Origin: Bacillota bacterium
Lineage (GTDB): Bacteria > Bacillota > Bacilli > Alicyclobacillales > SLC66
Assembly (NCBI GenBank): GCA_021821185.1
Contig: JAKACU010000005.1
Span: 1 to 39,799 of the forward strand
Direction: 5' to 3'
Length of the DNA stretch: 39,799 nt
Shown here one piece after another: positions 1 to 8,155 of this stretch; within the stretch, counting starts at the first letter, position 1, and each line of letters starts with the position of its first letter. The notes below the pieces were generated by a model. That model made no database searches, was not told the origin of the DNA, and was given only the letters and a program-made list of their open reading frames with translations. Both the position numbers and the translations under genes were made by a program.

Positions 1-207
1 GGAAAGAGAATTGATATGCTCAAAATGATTATCGTAGTACAGAAATAAAAGACCTACGAGAAGGCCGAGTAAAAAATACTTATTACCTATAAGCCGCCAA
101 TTCCATTGGACGGCTTCATGGCGTAATCTTGAAAAGAAGTTTGCCGTCGCAACTCCACATGCAACCGCCAGGATGACGGCTAAAACTAACCCGAGGAGAT
201 GATGCAA
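1..207 (-). CDS. Partial membrane protein, N-terminal part only
   Basis: The minus strand is open from about 207 to the window edge, so only some 69 residues of the N-terminus are present. The translation has two hydrophobic stretches typical of membrane helices: one near residues 4-22 (LLGLVLAVILAVACGVATA) and one near residues 45-60 (YFLLGLLVGLLFLYY). A basic, Trp-containing linker joins them. The proposed TTG start at 207 has an AAAGGA about 12 nt upstream, which is rather far; another in-frame TTG lies 36 nt further up. It is divergent from threonine synthase. I do not recognise the family, and the rest lies outside the window. Confidence 0.5.
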   Translation of the reverse strand, partial: MHHLLGLVLAVILAVACGVATANFFSRLRHEAVQWNWRLIGNKYFLLGLLVGLLFLYYDNHFEHINSLS

Positions 208-235
208 GGAAATACCGCATCCTTTCGACCGATTC

Positions 236-292
236 TTACACAACCTTACAATAATCGCGCAATATTACAAGAATATCACAGTTATATTACAA
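236..292. repeat. Array of four TTACA direct repeats
   Basis: TTACA occurs at 236-240, 246-250, 265-269 and 287-291; the last two are extended as ATATTACAA. Start-to-start distances are 10, 19 and 22 bp, close to multiples of a DNA turn. The array lies between the divergent partial membrane gene and thrC, so it could be a regulator-binding array. No regulator is assigned. Confidence 0.35.
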
Positions 293-389
293 AACTAGTA
301 GGCGGAATGTCTAAAAGGAAGGGTGGCATGAATCGTTCTGATCGTTTACTCTTAAAGGATATAAGGATGCGAGGGAAAGGGAGATTTGT

Positions 390-1802
390 ATGCGGTTTGT
401 CAGTACACGTGGTGGAAGTTCTCTCGGGTTTGTCGATTCATTTCTGGAGGGCTTAGCACCTGATGGCGGTTTATACGTACCACAGCAGATTCCCGCCATC
501 GGCGCGCAGACGTTCGATTTTTGGCGTACACTCTCTTTTCAAGAACTGGCTTTTGAAGTTCTACGTCTTTTTGTCGACGGGGAGATCGCTGATCATGACC
601 TGCAAGCGTTGATCCATGATAGTTTTTCCACGTTTGATGATGATGAAGTCGTTCCTATCAAGATGGTACGTGATAACATGGCCATTCTTGAACTCTTCCA
701 TGGACCAACACATGCGTTCAAGGATATCGCCCTGCAATTTATCGGTAATCTATATGCGTATATCGCCAAACGTAACAATGAAGTTATTCACATTCTTGCA
801 GCAACGTCAGGTGATACGGGTGCCGCGGCGATTTATGGTGTTAAAGGCAAATCTGACATTTCGATTGCTGTATTGTACCCATCTGGCATGGTAAGTCATG
901 TGCAAGAATTGCAGATGACAACGGTGCTGGATGATAACGTGCTGACATTAGCCGTGGACGGAAATTTTGATGATTGTCAGCGGATCGTAAAGCAACTATT
1001 TTCTGACGAATTGCTTAAAAAATCATTATCGCTGCGAGCTGTCAACTCGATTAACTTTGTTCGTATCATCGTGCAGATGGTCTACTATATTTATGCACAT
1101 GGTAAAATGCGCGCCGATGGGTATGACGGACCGATATCGTTTAGCGTACCGACGGGCAATTTTGGCAATATCTTTTCTGCTTATCTTGCTAAACGTATGG
1201 GGTTGCCCATTAAGTCATTACTTTTGGCGACGAACGCGAACGATATTCTTGCCCGGTTTATCACCACAGGAATTTATGAACCTAAAGATTTTGCGATGAC
1301 GTATAGCCCAGCAATGGATATACAAGTAGCAAGTAATTTTGAACGGTATCTATTTTATCTATTTGGTGAGGACGTCAGTCAGGTGAAATCTGTAATGGAT
1401 CAATTCGCAGCGACGGGCCGCATCGTAGTGGATGGTGGATGGCTAAGTGAGGTACAGAAAGATTTTCTCTCCTATAGTATCGACGATGAGACTTGCGTGA
1501 GCACGATCAAATCGTACGATGACCAATATGGTTGCGTACTTGATCCTCATACGGCATGTGGAGTAGCTGCCTTTGAAAAAGCATGGCCAAAAGAAACGGA
1601 GCCTGCGCTGTGGTTGTGCCTTTCAACCGCGCACCCCGCAAAGTTTTCCCAAGCGATGACTGCAGCAGGTACGGTGCCTCCAATGCCCGAAACGATCAAA
1701 TCTTTGATGAACTTATTGCAAAAAGTCGAGTCGATACCTTGCAATGAACAAGCTGTAGCCCTACGCTTGACACGATTTTTTGAGGTAAAGACAACAAAAT
1801 GA
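390..1802 (+). CDS. thrC: Threonine synthase, long form
   Basis: Threonine synthase is a cytosolic PLP enzyme that converts O-phospho-L-homoserine to L-threonine. At 470 residues this is the long form seen in E. coli and yeast, not the roughly 350-residue form of B. subtilis. The N-terminus (FVSTRGG, then LAPDGGLYVP) is the long-form signature. The PLP motif is HGPTHAFKDIALQF, with the Schiff-base lysine at about K111. ATSGDTGAAA follows as the phosphate-binding loop, and VPTGNFGN is a further conserved PLP-site segment. The ATG start has a good site, AAAGGGAG, about 7 nt upstream. It stands alone, with no hom or thrB beside it. The assignment is secure. Confidence 0.95.
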   Translation: MRFVSTRGGSSLGFVDSFLEGLAPDGGLYVPQQIPAIGAQTFDFWRTLSFQELAFEVLRLFVDGEIADHDLQALIHDSFSTFDDDEVVPIKMVRDNMAILELFHGPTHAFKDIALQFIGNLYAYIAKRNNEVIHILAATSGDTGAAAIYGVKGKSDISIAVLYPSGMVSHVQELQMTTVLDDNVLTLAVDGNFDDCQRIVKQLFSDELLKKSLSLRAVNSINFVRIIVQMVYYIYAHGKMRADGYDGPISFSVPTGNFGNIFSAYLAKRMGLPIKSLLLATNANDILARFITTGIYEPKDFAMTYSPAMDIQVASNFERYLFYLFGEDVSQVKSVMDQFAATGRIVVDGGWLSEVQKDFLSYSIDDETCVSTIKSYDDQYGCVLDPHTACGVAAFEKAWPKETEPALWLCLSTAHPAKFSQAMTAAGTVPPMPETIKSLMNLLQKVESIPCNEQAVALRLTRFFEVKTTK

Positions 1803-1830
1803 TCCGGTGAAAAAAGATGGCTCTTGTTGT

Positions 1831-1869
1831 AGCAGATGCATCCTTGACAGATGTCTCGGTGCATCTGCT
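1831..1869. other. Nested hairpin after thrC
   Basis: AGCAGATGCA (1831-1840) pairs perfectly with TGCATCTGCT (1860-1869). The 19-nt loop contains a second small dyad, GACA-GA-TGTC. There is no T-tract after the stem, so it is not a classical intrinsic terminator. It could slow or end thrC transcription, or be a binding site. Confidence 0.4.
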
Positions 1870-1873
1870 GTCA

Positions 1874-1902
1874 TTGACTAAACCTAACGTTTTCGTTAAC
1901 AT
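1874..1902 (+). promoter_or_regulatory. Promoter with embedded palindrome for the DHA2 exporter
   Basis: TTGACT (1874-1879), a 17-bp spacer and TAACAT (1897-1902) fit a sigma-A promoter (5/6 and 4/6 matches). A perfect dyad, TAACG-TTTT-CGTTA (1885-1898), covers the spacer and the start of the -10 box. A repressor bound there would block RNA polymerase. TetR- or MarR-type control is common for DHA2 exporters, but no such gene is adjacent. Confidence 0.5.
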
Positions 1903-1942
1903 GTGATTATAAAAGTGGTGTTATTTAAGAGGGAGACATATC

Positions 1943-3661
1943 ATGGGTAACACAGAATCGGTAGCCGATTCCGGATCAGGTTCAAGGGTACGATCGTCGC
2001 ATTACAAATGGATTGCTTTATCCAATACAACGCTTGGCGTTTTAATGGCTTCCATCAACGGTACGATACTCATCATTTCTTTGCCCGTCATTTTTGCGGG
2101 AATACAAGTCGATCCTCTCGCATCAGGACAATCTAGTCTGTTATTGTGGGTCATGCTTGCATTCAATATCGCAACGACAGTCCTCCTGGTAATGTTTGGT
2201 CGATTGTCTGATATTTTTGGACGTGTCAGACTGTATAATTTAGGCTTTGCTGTGTTTACCTTAGGATCCATCTTATGTTCTTTGACATGGAGCAAGGGTA
2301 TGGCGGGCGAAATTGAACTTATCTTATTTCGCATTGTTCAAGGTATCGGTGGTGCTTTTTTATTTTCCAATAGCTCTGCTATTCTTACTGATGCTTTCCC
2401 TCACAATCAACGGGGGCTTGCACTTGGTCTGAATCAAATTGCCGCGATCGGCGGCAGTGTCATCGGTCTCGTCCTAGGCGGTTTATTGGCTGCGACTGGG
2501 CAATGGCGCTACATTTTTTTAGTCAATGTGCCGATTGGCCTTATCGGTACTGTATGGGCTTTTGTAGCACTTAAGGAACTTTCCCAAAAAGTCGCGAATG
2601 CCAAATTGGATATTACCGGAAACGTTACTCTTGGTCTGGGGATTACGGGGATTATGCTTGGACTAACTTACGGAATTATGCCTTATGGCGGTCATCCGAT
2701 GGGGTGGACAAGTCCGTGGGTTTTAACGGAGCTTATCGGTGGATTTATTTTTTTAGTGGCATTTATTTTCGTTGAGCACATGGTGGAAAGTCCGATGTTC
2801 AACATGTCATTGTTTCGTATACGTGCGTTCTCAGCCGGAAATTTTAGTGCGTTTCTTGCTTCGTTAGCCCGTGGCGGTTTGCAGTTTATGCTCATCATTT
2901 GGTTGCAAGGGGTTTGGCTTCCACTGCATGGCGTTTCGTACGCTGATACGCCTCTTCAAGCTGGTATTGATACGTTGCCGCAGACATTAGGCTTCTTGAT
3001 TGCGGGTCCTTTAAGTGGTTTTTTATCTGATCGCTATGGGTCGCGGTTGTTTGCTACGGGTGGCATGTTGCTCACTGCATTAGGATTCTTACTTTTAAGT
3101 ACGCTACCTGCTGATTTTTCGTTTTTGCCGTTTGCGATTTATCTATTTATCATTGGTTGTGGCTTAGGACTGTTCGCATCGCCAAATAGTGCAGGTGTGA
3201 TGAATTCCGTACCTGCACGTTTTCGTGGAGTGGCATCTGGCATGCTTTCTACGTTCAACAATGCAGGTATGATGATGAGCATGGGCGTGTTTTTTTCGAT
3301 CGTCATCGCAGGGTTGTCACAGCGACTTCCAGAGGCGATTACCCGCGGATTATCAGATCAGGGCTTGCCACTTGTTATCGTACATCAAGTGGCAAGCTTA
3401 CCGCCTACAAGTTCTCTATTTGCGGCGTTGCTAGGGTTCAATCCATTAACCAAAATGCTTCCTTTACAAGTATTACACGCTTTGCCAAAGCACAATGTAG
3501 CCGTCATTTTAGGATCAAACTTTTTCCCTTCGCTGATTGGTGCACCGTTCATGCATGGATTATCCATGGCTTTTATGATTTCTCTAGTCTTATCCGTAGT
3601 TGCAGCGATAGCATCGTGGTTCCGGGGACGAAATGTGGAAGATGAAGAAACAAGTGTGTAA
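1943..3661 (+). CDS. MFS transporter, DHA2 (EmrB/QacA-like) family
   Basis: This is a 572-residue polytopic membrane protein, the length and hydrophobic pattern of 14-TM DHA2 drug:proton antiporters. Motif A is visible between TM2 and TM3 (FGRLSDIFGRVRLY). A motif C-like glycine-rich stretch follows (VQGIGGAFLFSNSSAILTD). FLVNVPIGLIG near residue 195 is typical of the family. A long extracytoplasmic loop before the last helix (roughly residues 460-530) also fits the EmrB/QacA type. It probably exports toxic organic compounds or metabolites with proton exchange; the substrate cannot be read from sequence. The ATG start follows AGGGAG. The gene is monocistronic, with its own promoter and a palindromic operator candidate. 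Confidence 0.9.
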   Translation: MGNTESVADSGSGSRVRSSHYKWIALSNTTLGVLMASINGTILIISLPVIFAGIQVDPLASGQSSLLLWVMLAFNIATTVLLVMFGRLSDIFGRVRLYNLGFAVFTLGSILCSLTWSKGMAGEIELILFRIVQGIGGAFLFSNSSAILTDAFPHNQRGLALGLNQIAAIGGSVIGLVLGGLLAATGQWRYIFLVNVPIGLIGTVWAFVALKELSQKVANAKLDITGNVTLGLGITGIMLGLTYGIMPYGGHPMGWTSPWVLTELIGGFIFLVAFIFVEHMVESPMFNMSLFRIRAFSAGNFSAFLASLARGGLQFMLIIWLQGVWLPLHGVSYADTPLQAGIDTLPQTLGFLIAGPLSGFLSDRYGSRLFATGGMLLTALGFLLLSTLPADFSFLPFAIYLFIIGCGLGLFASPNSAGVMNSVPARFRGVASGMLSTFNNAGMMMSMGVFFSIVIAGLSQRLPEAITRGLSDQGLPLVIVHQVASLPPTSSLFAALLGFNPLTKMLPLQVLHALPKHNVAVILGSNFFPSLIGAPFMHGLSMAFMISLVLSVVAAIASWFRGRNVEDEETSV

Positions 3662-3755
3662 ACCTAGTTTGATAGGATATTTGCCTGTTGTTGTGAGACG
3701 TGCTTTAATAGTGAAAAAGTGATTGGTATTCCATGGAATAAAAAGGATGGTTACG

Positions 3756-5405
3756 TTGGATCACGCTTATACTACGTCAAATTTTATCCGCAACATTGTA
3801 CAAGAGGATCTCGATGCTGGTAGGGTAGCGGAGATTGTCACACGGTTTCCCCCGGAACCCAATGGCTATCTTCACATCGGACATGCCAAATCCATTTGTT
3901 TGAATTTTGAATTAGCGCATGATGTCGGAGGGAAAACTCACCTCCGATTCGATGATACAAATCCTGTTAAAGAAGATGTGGAATACGTTCAGGCCATTGA
4001 AGATGATGTTCGGTGGCTAGGATTTTCATGGGATAATTTGTGTTTTGCTTCTGATTATTTTGATGAAATGTATCGACGTGCCGTTCTTTTAGTGCAAAAA
4101 GGCTTGGCGTATGTTTGTGACTTAAGTAGTCAGCAGATGCGTGAACATCGTGGCACACTCACAGTGCCAGGGCAAGACAGTCCCTATCGCAATCGGACAG
4201 TTCAAGAAAACTTGGATTTACTCGAACGCATGAAACAGGGCGAATTTTCTGATGGTGCTAAGGTATTGCGTGCAAAAATCGACATGGCCTCACCGAATCT
4301 TAATCTGCGCGACCCTGTCCTCTATCGTATCGCGCACGCGACGCATCATCGAACGAAGGATACATGGTGCATTTATCCGATGTATGATTTTGCTCATCCG
4401 TTAGAGGATGCAATTGAAGGTGTGACACATTCGATTTGTACGCTTGAGTTTGAGGACCATCGACCACTCTATGATTGGGTTGTTGAACAGTGCGAGATGC
4501 CTACTCGTCCCCACCAATTTGAATTTGCGCGACTTAATATGACCAATACCGTTATGAGCAAACGTAAGCTGAAGCAGCTTGTCGAAGAAGGTGTTGTTGA
4601 TGGTTGGGATGATCCGCGCATGCCAACGATTTCAGGGCTGCGTCGGCGCGGATACACACCTGAATCGATTCGCAATTTTGCACGGGAAATTGGTGTCACG
4701 AAAAGCAACAGCCTAGTGGATGTCCACATGCTCGAGTACTTTGTTCGTGAAGATCTTAAGTTGAAAGCGTTGCGCACGATGGCCATCTTGCGTCCGCTAA
4801 AAGTAGTGATCACAAATTATGAAGAAGGCAAAGTGGAATGGCTGGAAGCAGAAAACAATGCGGAAAACCCAGCCATGGGATCGCGGCAAATTGCTTTTTC
4901 TCGGGAGATCTATATCGAACAAGATGATTTTATGGAGAACCCGCCACCAAAATACTATCGGTTGACACAAGGCGCAGAAGTGCGCTTGAAACATGCTTAC
5001 TTTATTCGCTGTGAAGAAGTCATCAAAAACGATTTGGGTGAAGTTGTCGAACTGCATTGCACGTATGATCCGCAAACCAAAAGTGGCTCGGGCTTCACAG
5101 GGCGCAAGGTAAAAGGTACGATACACTTTGTTGACTCGGGGCATGCGCGGCCTGCGGAATTTCGCTTATATGAACCGTTGCTACTCGATGAGGATCAGCA
5201 GGACGACGAATTTTTGCGTCATATCAATCCACACTCATTAGAAATTCTTCAAGGATACGTTGAACAAGGTTTGCGAGACTTGCAACCTTATAGTAAGTAC
5301 CAGTTCTTTCGACATGGGTACTTTAGCGTCGATCCACAAAAGTTTGATGGAAAACATCCCGTGTTCAACTTAGTCGTACCCTTAAAGAGTTCCTATCAGT
5401 TATAA
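3756..5405 (+). CDS. glnS: Glutaminyl-tRNA synthetase
   Basis: GlnRS is a class I synthetase that charges tRNA-Gln with glutamine directly. The sequence follows E. coli GlnRS closely: [14 protein letters not shown] at the start, [15 protein letters not shown] (HIGH motif, residues 40-43), [12 protein letters not shown], and MSKRK (KMSKS equivalent, residues 267-271). The C-terminal anticodon-binding beta-barrels run to the end. The TTG start at 3756 has AAAAAGGA 8 nt upstream and gives 549 residues, against about 553 in E. coli. The same frame is open upstream to a TTG at 3723, but that lacks a ribosome site and would add 11 non-homologous residues. GlnRS is uncommon in Bacillota, which mostly use GatCAB amidation, so transfer is plausible. 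The gene ends at a strong terminator. Confidence 0.95.
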   Translation: MDHAYTTSNFIRNIVQEDLDAGRVAEIVTRFPPEPNGYLHIGHAKSICLNFELAHDVGGKTHLRFDDTNPVKEDVEYVQAIEDDVRWLGFSWDNLCFASDYFDEMYRRAVLLVQKGLAYVCDLSSQQMREHRGTLTVPGQDSPYRNRTVQENLDLLERMKQGEFSDGAKVLRAKIDMASPNLNLRDPVLYRIAHATHHRTKDTWCIYPMYDFAHPLEDAIEGVTHSICTLEFEDHRPLYDWVVEQCEMPTRPHQFEFARLNMTNTVMSKRKLKQLVEEGVVDGWDDPRMPTISGLRRRGYTPESIRNFAREIGVTKSNSLVDVHMLEYFVREDLKLKALRTMAILRPLKVVITNYEEGKVEWLEAENNAENPAMGSRQIAFSREIYIEQDDFMENPPPKYYRLTQGAEVRLKHAYFIRCEEVIKNDLGEVVELHCTYDPQTKSGSGFTGRKVKGTIHFVDSGHARPAEFRLYEPLLLDEDQQDDEFLRHINPHSLEILQGYVEQGLRDLQPYSKYQFFRHGYFSVDPQKFDGKHPVFNLVVPLKSSYQL

Positions 5406-5448
5406 AAATAAACGCGCCCGCAATAAGGATACGGGCGCGTTTATTTTT
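5404..5448. terminator. Bidirectional intrinsic terminator between glnS and DUF4395 gene
   Basis: A perfect 17-bp stem joins 5404-5420 to 5432-5448, with an 11-nt loop. The GC-rich core CGCGCCCG is flanked by A-rich and T-rich ends, so it works in both directions. It serves glnS (+) and the convergent DUF4395 gene (-), whose stop codon lies inside it. Confidence 0.92.
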
Positions 5449-5878
5449 AGGCACTGGTTTTGAGCGACCGCCGATAACGATATTGATTCCATTGAAAACG
5501 CAGGAAACATCCGATGCAAAAACCGAGAATGGCGACAAAAGCGGCAATGCCCACCATTGCGGTAAAGATGTACGCTACAATAACAAGATGCATTAGGAAA
5601 AAAGTGAAGCCCAGGGTTAAGCACGCGACAGCAATAACTTGATTGAAGTTTTGCTGGTCGCTATCTTCTTGTACATAATGCGATGCAGGGTATCGTAAAA
5701 ATAATCGGGCGAAACGCATGATCGGGTTAAAATGAAAAATCAGGCCCAACAATCCTGCGACAAGTGGTATCAAGAGGATCCAAGGTTGAAATGTTATCCA
5801 AGTAGCTAATACGGATAAGATAATAATCCATTGATTGGTGCGAACTAAAGGGCGCGGTATGGACATTGGCTTGCTCAT
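5447..5878 (-). CDS. DUF4395 family membrane protein
   Basis: A 143-residue integral membrane protein. It starts with the SIPRPLVRTNQW segment typical of DUF4395, followed by helices at about residues 17-50. The mid-protein segment DQQNFNQVIAVACLTLGF is also characteristic, and two more helices follow at about 88-128. The C-terminus is short and basic (RFQWNQYRYRRS). The function of DUF4395 is unknown. The ATG has a good ribosome site, AAAGGGG, 7 nt upstream. It is transcribed alone, convergent with glnS and divergent from the glycosyltransferase-like gene. The family call is fairly firm; no function is claimed. Confidence 0.8.
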   Translation of the reverse strand: MSKPMSIPRPLVRTNQWIIILSVLATWITFQPWILLIPLVAGLLGLIFHFNPIMRFARLFLRYPASHYVQEDSDQQNFNQVIAVACLTLGFTFFLMHLVIVAYIFTAMVGIAAFVAILGFCIGCFLRFQWNQYRYRRSLKTSA

Positions 5879-5919
5879 TTCAATTCCCCTTTAACTAATC
5901 GGAATTTGTAACTATAACT

Positions 5920-5948
5920 AGTATCGTATTTTTTATGGTTGTCGTCAA
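5920..5948 (-). promoter_or_regulatory. Promoter for the DUF4395 gene
   Basis: On the minus strand, TTGACG (5943-5948), a 17-bp spacer and GATACT (5920-5925) fit a sigma-A promoter, 42 nt upstream of the start codon. The box matches are 5/6 and 4/6. Confidence 0.45.
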
Positions 5949-5976
5949 TGGCCATAGGCAAGAGAGGAGTATTTTT

Positions 5977-7425
5977 GTGTGCCGATTGGTTTATGGTGTT
6001 TTTCAAGCAGAATGGCTCACGGTTGTGGTATTCGCTGTGCTGACGATGATTGAAATTTTGCATCCGCCTGCGATTGGACTCGCGAATAATGGCGACTATG
6101 ATCGGTTGATGGCGTTAGTCGGATTACATTATCAGCCTCAAGACACGTATTATTATCAGCGCTATGATCATTATTATGTTCCAACCTTTGTTATGGGTTT
6201 TTTTGGTCATGGGTTTTATCCTTCGTCCGCGTTACTGCCGATCGCTGTTGCTTGGGTGATCAATGCAGTTTTGCACTTTGGTACATTTGATACGCAAGTG
6301 TTATTTTTTATTTATTTGGTCTTGTTGTGTTTTGGGCTATATTGGATCGTTCGTGGTTTGCGACAATGTTTTTCCTATGTTGCTGCGATTGCGGTTGGGG
6401 CCATGTCAGTGTTTGTACTTACGGAAGTGGGTTATGCAGCTTACTTACCAACGCTCTATAGTGAACCTTCTTCCATGGTGTTTTGGGTTTTGCTTTTAGG
6501 TTTAACATGTCGCTTCATGCTATACCCTCACGCATGGTGGTCGCGACGGCTTGTCTGGTTATGTGCAGCGTTTTTTGTGACAGCTAAAGTGCAAAATGCT
6601 GCACTGGTTGTCGTTGTCTTCACTGGCTTGTGGGGAATTTTTTATAGTACATATAAAGTGTATGATAAACGTCGCTTTGTGCGTCTTACGCTATTGCTTG
6701 TCTTATCCGCGATTGTGGTCATGGTGCTCAATCCACCTAGCTTTATCATGCAAAATACGTACGACAGTTTTTTTACAGGTCTCATGGTCGTCGTGAAGCC
6801 CTCAGATCATTTGCTCCGTTGGTTCCATCTTAGTGGTAAACTAGCTATATTGCGTAATTGTTCCTATTTTTCAGTACCTTCTTTGGCATGGCAAAATAGA
6901 CTCGTTGCATCCGGCTTTTATCGCAAGGTGTCAATGTCCGGGATCATTTGGTTTTATCTTATGCATCCATGGGATCTCTGGCATGGCTTACAGATCAGTC
7001 AAGCGGCTGCCTATGTGATGAGACCAGACTATTTGGGCAATTTTGCATGGATTCAGCATAAAGGGGCTGGAGCCATGGCACAGCGATTCGATCTGTGGCG
7101 CAGTATCCGCAGTAAGTTACCGCAAAACCTGTGGTTTTGGGTTATGTTTTCACTCATTTATGTAAGCGTATGTCTGTCCTTTTTTCGAAAACGTTCGCCA
7201 AAGGTACGAGGCGTTGCTTTTATGAGTTTCATGGTATTCTTTGCTGCGTTTTTGCAATTCCCGATACCATTTGTGGGTGAAGGGCAAAATGAACTTGTAA
7301 AACATCTGTTTTTATATAATGTTTTATTTGATTCTGTATTGATTACTGTCGTGGGCTTTGTATGTCATCAGGTTTGGAGTGTGATACATGGTAGATGCAT
7401 TGCCGCAACTCGCCAAATGGATTAG
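5977..7425 (+). CDS. Polytopic membrane protein, WsfD/GT-C glycosyltransferase-like
   Basis: About 482 residues with some ten hydrophobic segments. After the first helix comes an extracytoplasmic loop with LANNGDYDRLMALVGL and a Tyr-rich stretch (DTYYYQRYDHYY). This layout, one helix then an acidic loop, is typical of GT-C type enzymes that use lipid-linked sugars. The NNGD-type loop recalls proteins annotated as WsfD (S-layer glycan hexose transferase) in Paenibacillus and Geobacillus; that match is from memory and tentative. The GTG start at 5977 has AGAGAGGAG 7 nt upstream and is preferred to the ATG at 5935, which has no site. Its 3' end overlaps the sirtuin gene by 38 bp, suggesting co-transcription. 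Confidence 0.6.
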   Translation: MCRLVYGVFQAEWLTVVVFAVLTMIEILHPPAIGLANNGDYDRLMALVGLHYQPQDTYYYQRYDHYYVPTFVMGFFGHGFYPSSALLPIAVAWVINAVLHFGTFDTQVLFFIYLVLLCFGLYWIVRGLRQCFSYVAAIAVGAMSVFVLTEVGYAAYLPTLYSEPSSMVFWVLLLGLTCRFMLYPHAWWSRRLVWLCAAFFVTAKVQNAALVVVVFTGLWGIFYSTYKVYDKRRFVRLTLLLVLSAIVVMVLNPPSFIMQNTYDSFFTGLMVVVKPSDHLLRWFHLSGKLAILRNCSYFSVPSLAWQNRLVASGFYRKVSMSGIIWFYLMHPWDLWHGLQISQAAAYVMRPDYLGNFAWIQHKGAGAMAQRFDLWRSIRSKLPQNLWFWVMFSLIYVSVCLSFFRKRSPKVRGVAFMSFMVFFAAFLQFPIPFVGEGQNELVKHLFLYNVLFDSVLITVVGFVCHQVWSVIHGRCIAATRQMD

Positions 7426-8155
7426 GGAAAGTGACAAGATTGTAGCGCTGACTGGCGCAGGTATCAGTACAGATTCGGGCATTCCTGATTTTCGATCGCA
7501 AGATGGCGTGTGGTCGGATCAAGAACTTTTTCGTTCCATGAATGCGGCCTACCTACGGCTACACCCGGATTTATTTTGGCCGCACTTTAAGCGAGCGTTT
7601 ATGAGTCCACGATACTTGGACGCAAAACCGAATGTTGGACATATCGTCTTGCAGAAGTTAGAGCAAGCAGGTAAGACTGTCACGATAATCACGCAAAATG
7701 TAGATGGTCTTCATCAGTTGGCAGGTAGTAAGCGCGTTCTTGAGGTGCATGGAAGTGGAAAGTCAGCAACTTGCCCAAGTTGTCATACGACCTACGATCT
7801 TGCTTATATTCTCAAAGAGGATGTTCCTCGTTGCAATGCAAAAACGCCGAGTGGACCATGTGATACTGTGTTATGGCCTGATGTAGTGTTATTCGATCAG
7901 GCCGTGCGCAAATTTGCCGAGTCCTTAGATGCGGTGATTCATTGCGACCTTATGCTTGTCATGGGTACATCTCTTGAAGTTCATCCTGTCGCTGATCTGC
8001 CCAGTTATCGTCCATTAACAGCAAAACTAGTGTTGCTTAATTTAGAAGAAACGCCCTTAGATAGCTTGGCTGATTTGGTGCTTCATGCACGAATTTCTGA
8101 CGTCTTATCTTCCATATACAATGCGTTATATGAGGCTAGGGACGAATTGCGATAG
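7388..8155 (+). CDS. cobB: NAD-dependent protein deacylase, Sir2 family
   Basis: A sirtuin removes acyl groups from lysines, consuming NAD and producing nicotinamide and O-acyl-ADP-ribose. All core features are present in 255 residues: GAGISTDSGIPDFRS (from residue 23) for NAD binding, TQNVDGLH (102-109), and catalytic His in EVHGS (H121). The zinc ligands are C129, C132, C149 and C158, and MGTSLEVHPVADLP lies near residue 195. The Ala-Arg pair of the loop after helix 1 typical of CobB desuccinylases is not obvious, so plain deacetylase activity is the safer guess. The ATG start has GGAG 8 nt upstream, inside the previous gene. Its last 73 bp lie antisense to the LacI-family gene. Confidence 0.93.
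   Translation: MVDALPQLAKWIRESDKIVALTGAGISTDSGIPDFRSQDGVWSDQELFRSMNAAYLRLHPDLFWPHFKRAFMSPRYLDAKPNVGHIVLQKLEQAGKTVTIITQNVDGLHQLAGSKRVLEVHGSGKSATCPSCHTTYDLAYILKEDVPRCNAKTPSGPCDTVLWPDVVLFDQAVRKFAESLDAVIHCDLMLVMGTSLEVHPVADLPSYRPLTAKLVLLNLEETPLDSLADLVLHARISDVLSSIYNALYEARDELR

Noticed and set aside
3723..3755. Extended N-terminus for GlnRS from TTG 3723
   Set aside because: No ribosome site; the added residues have no counterpart in known GlnRS; TTG 3756 has a good site and fits the family length.
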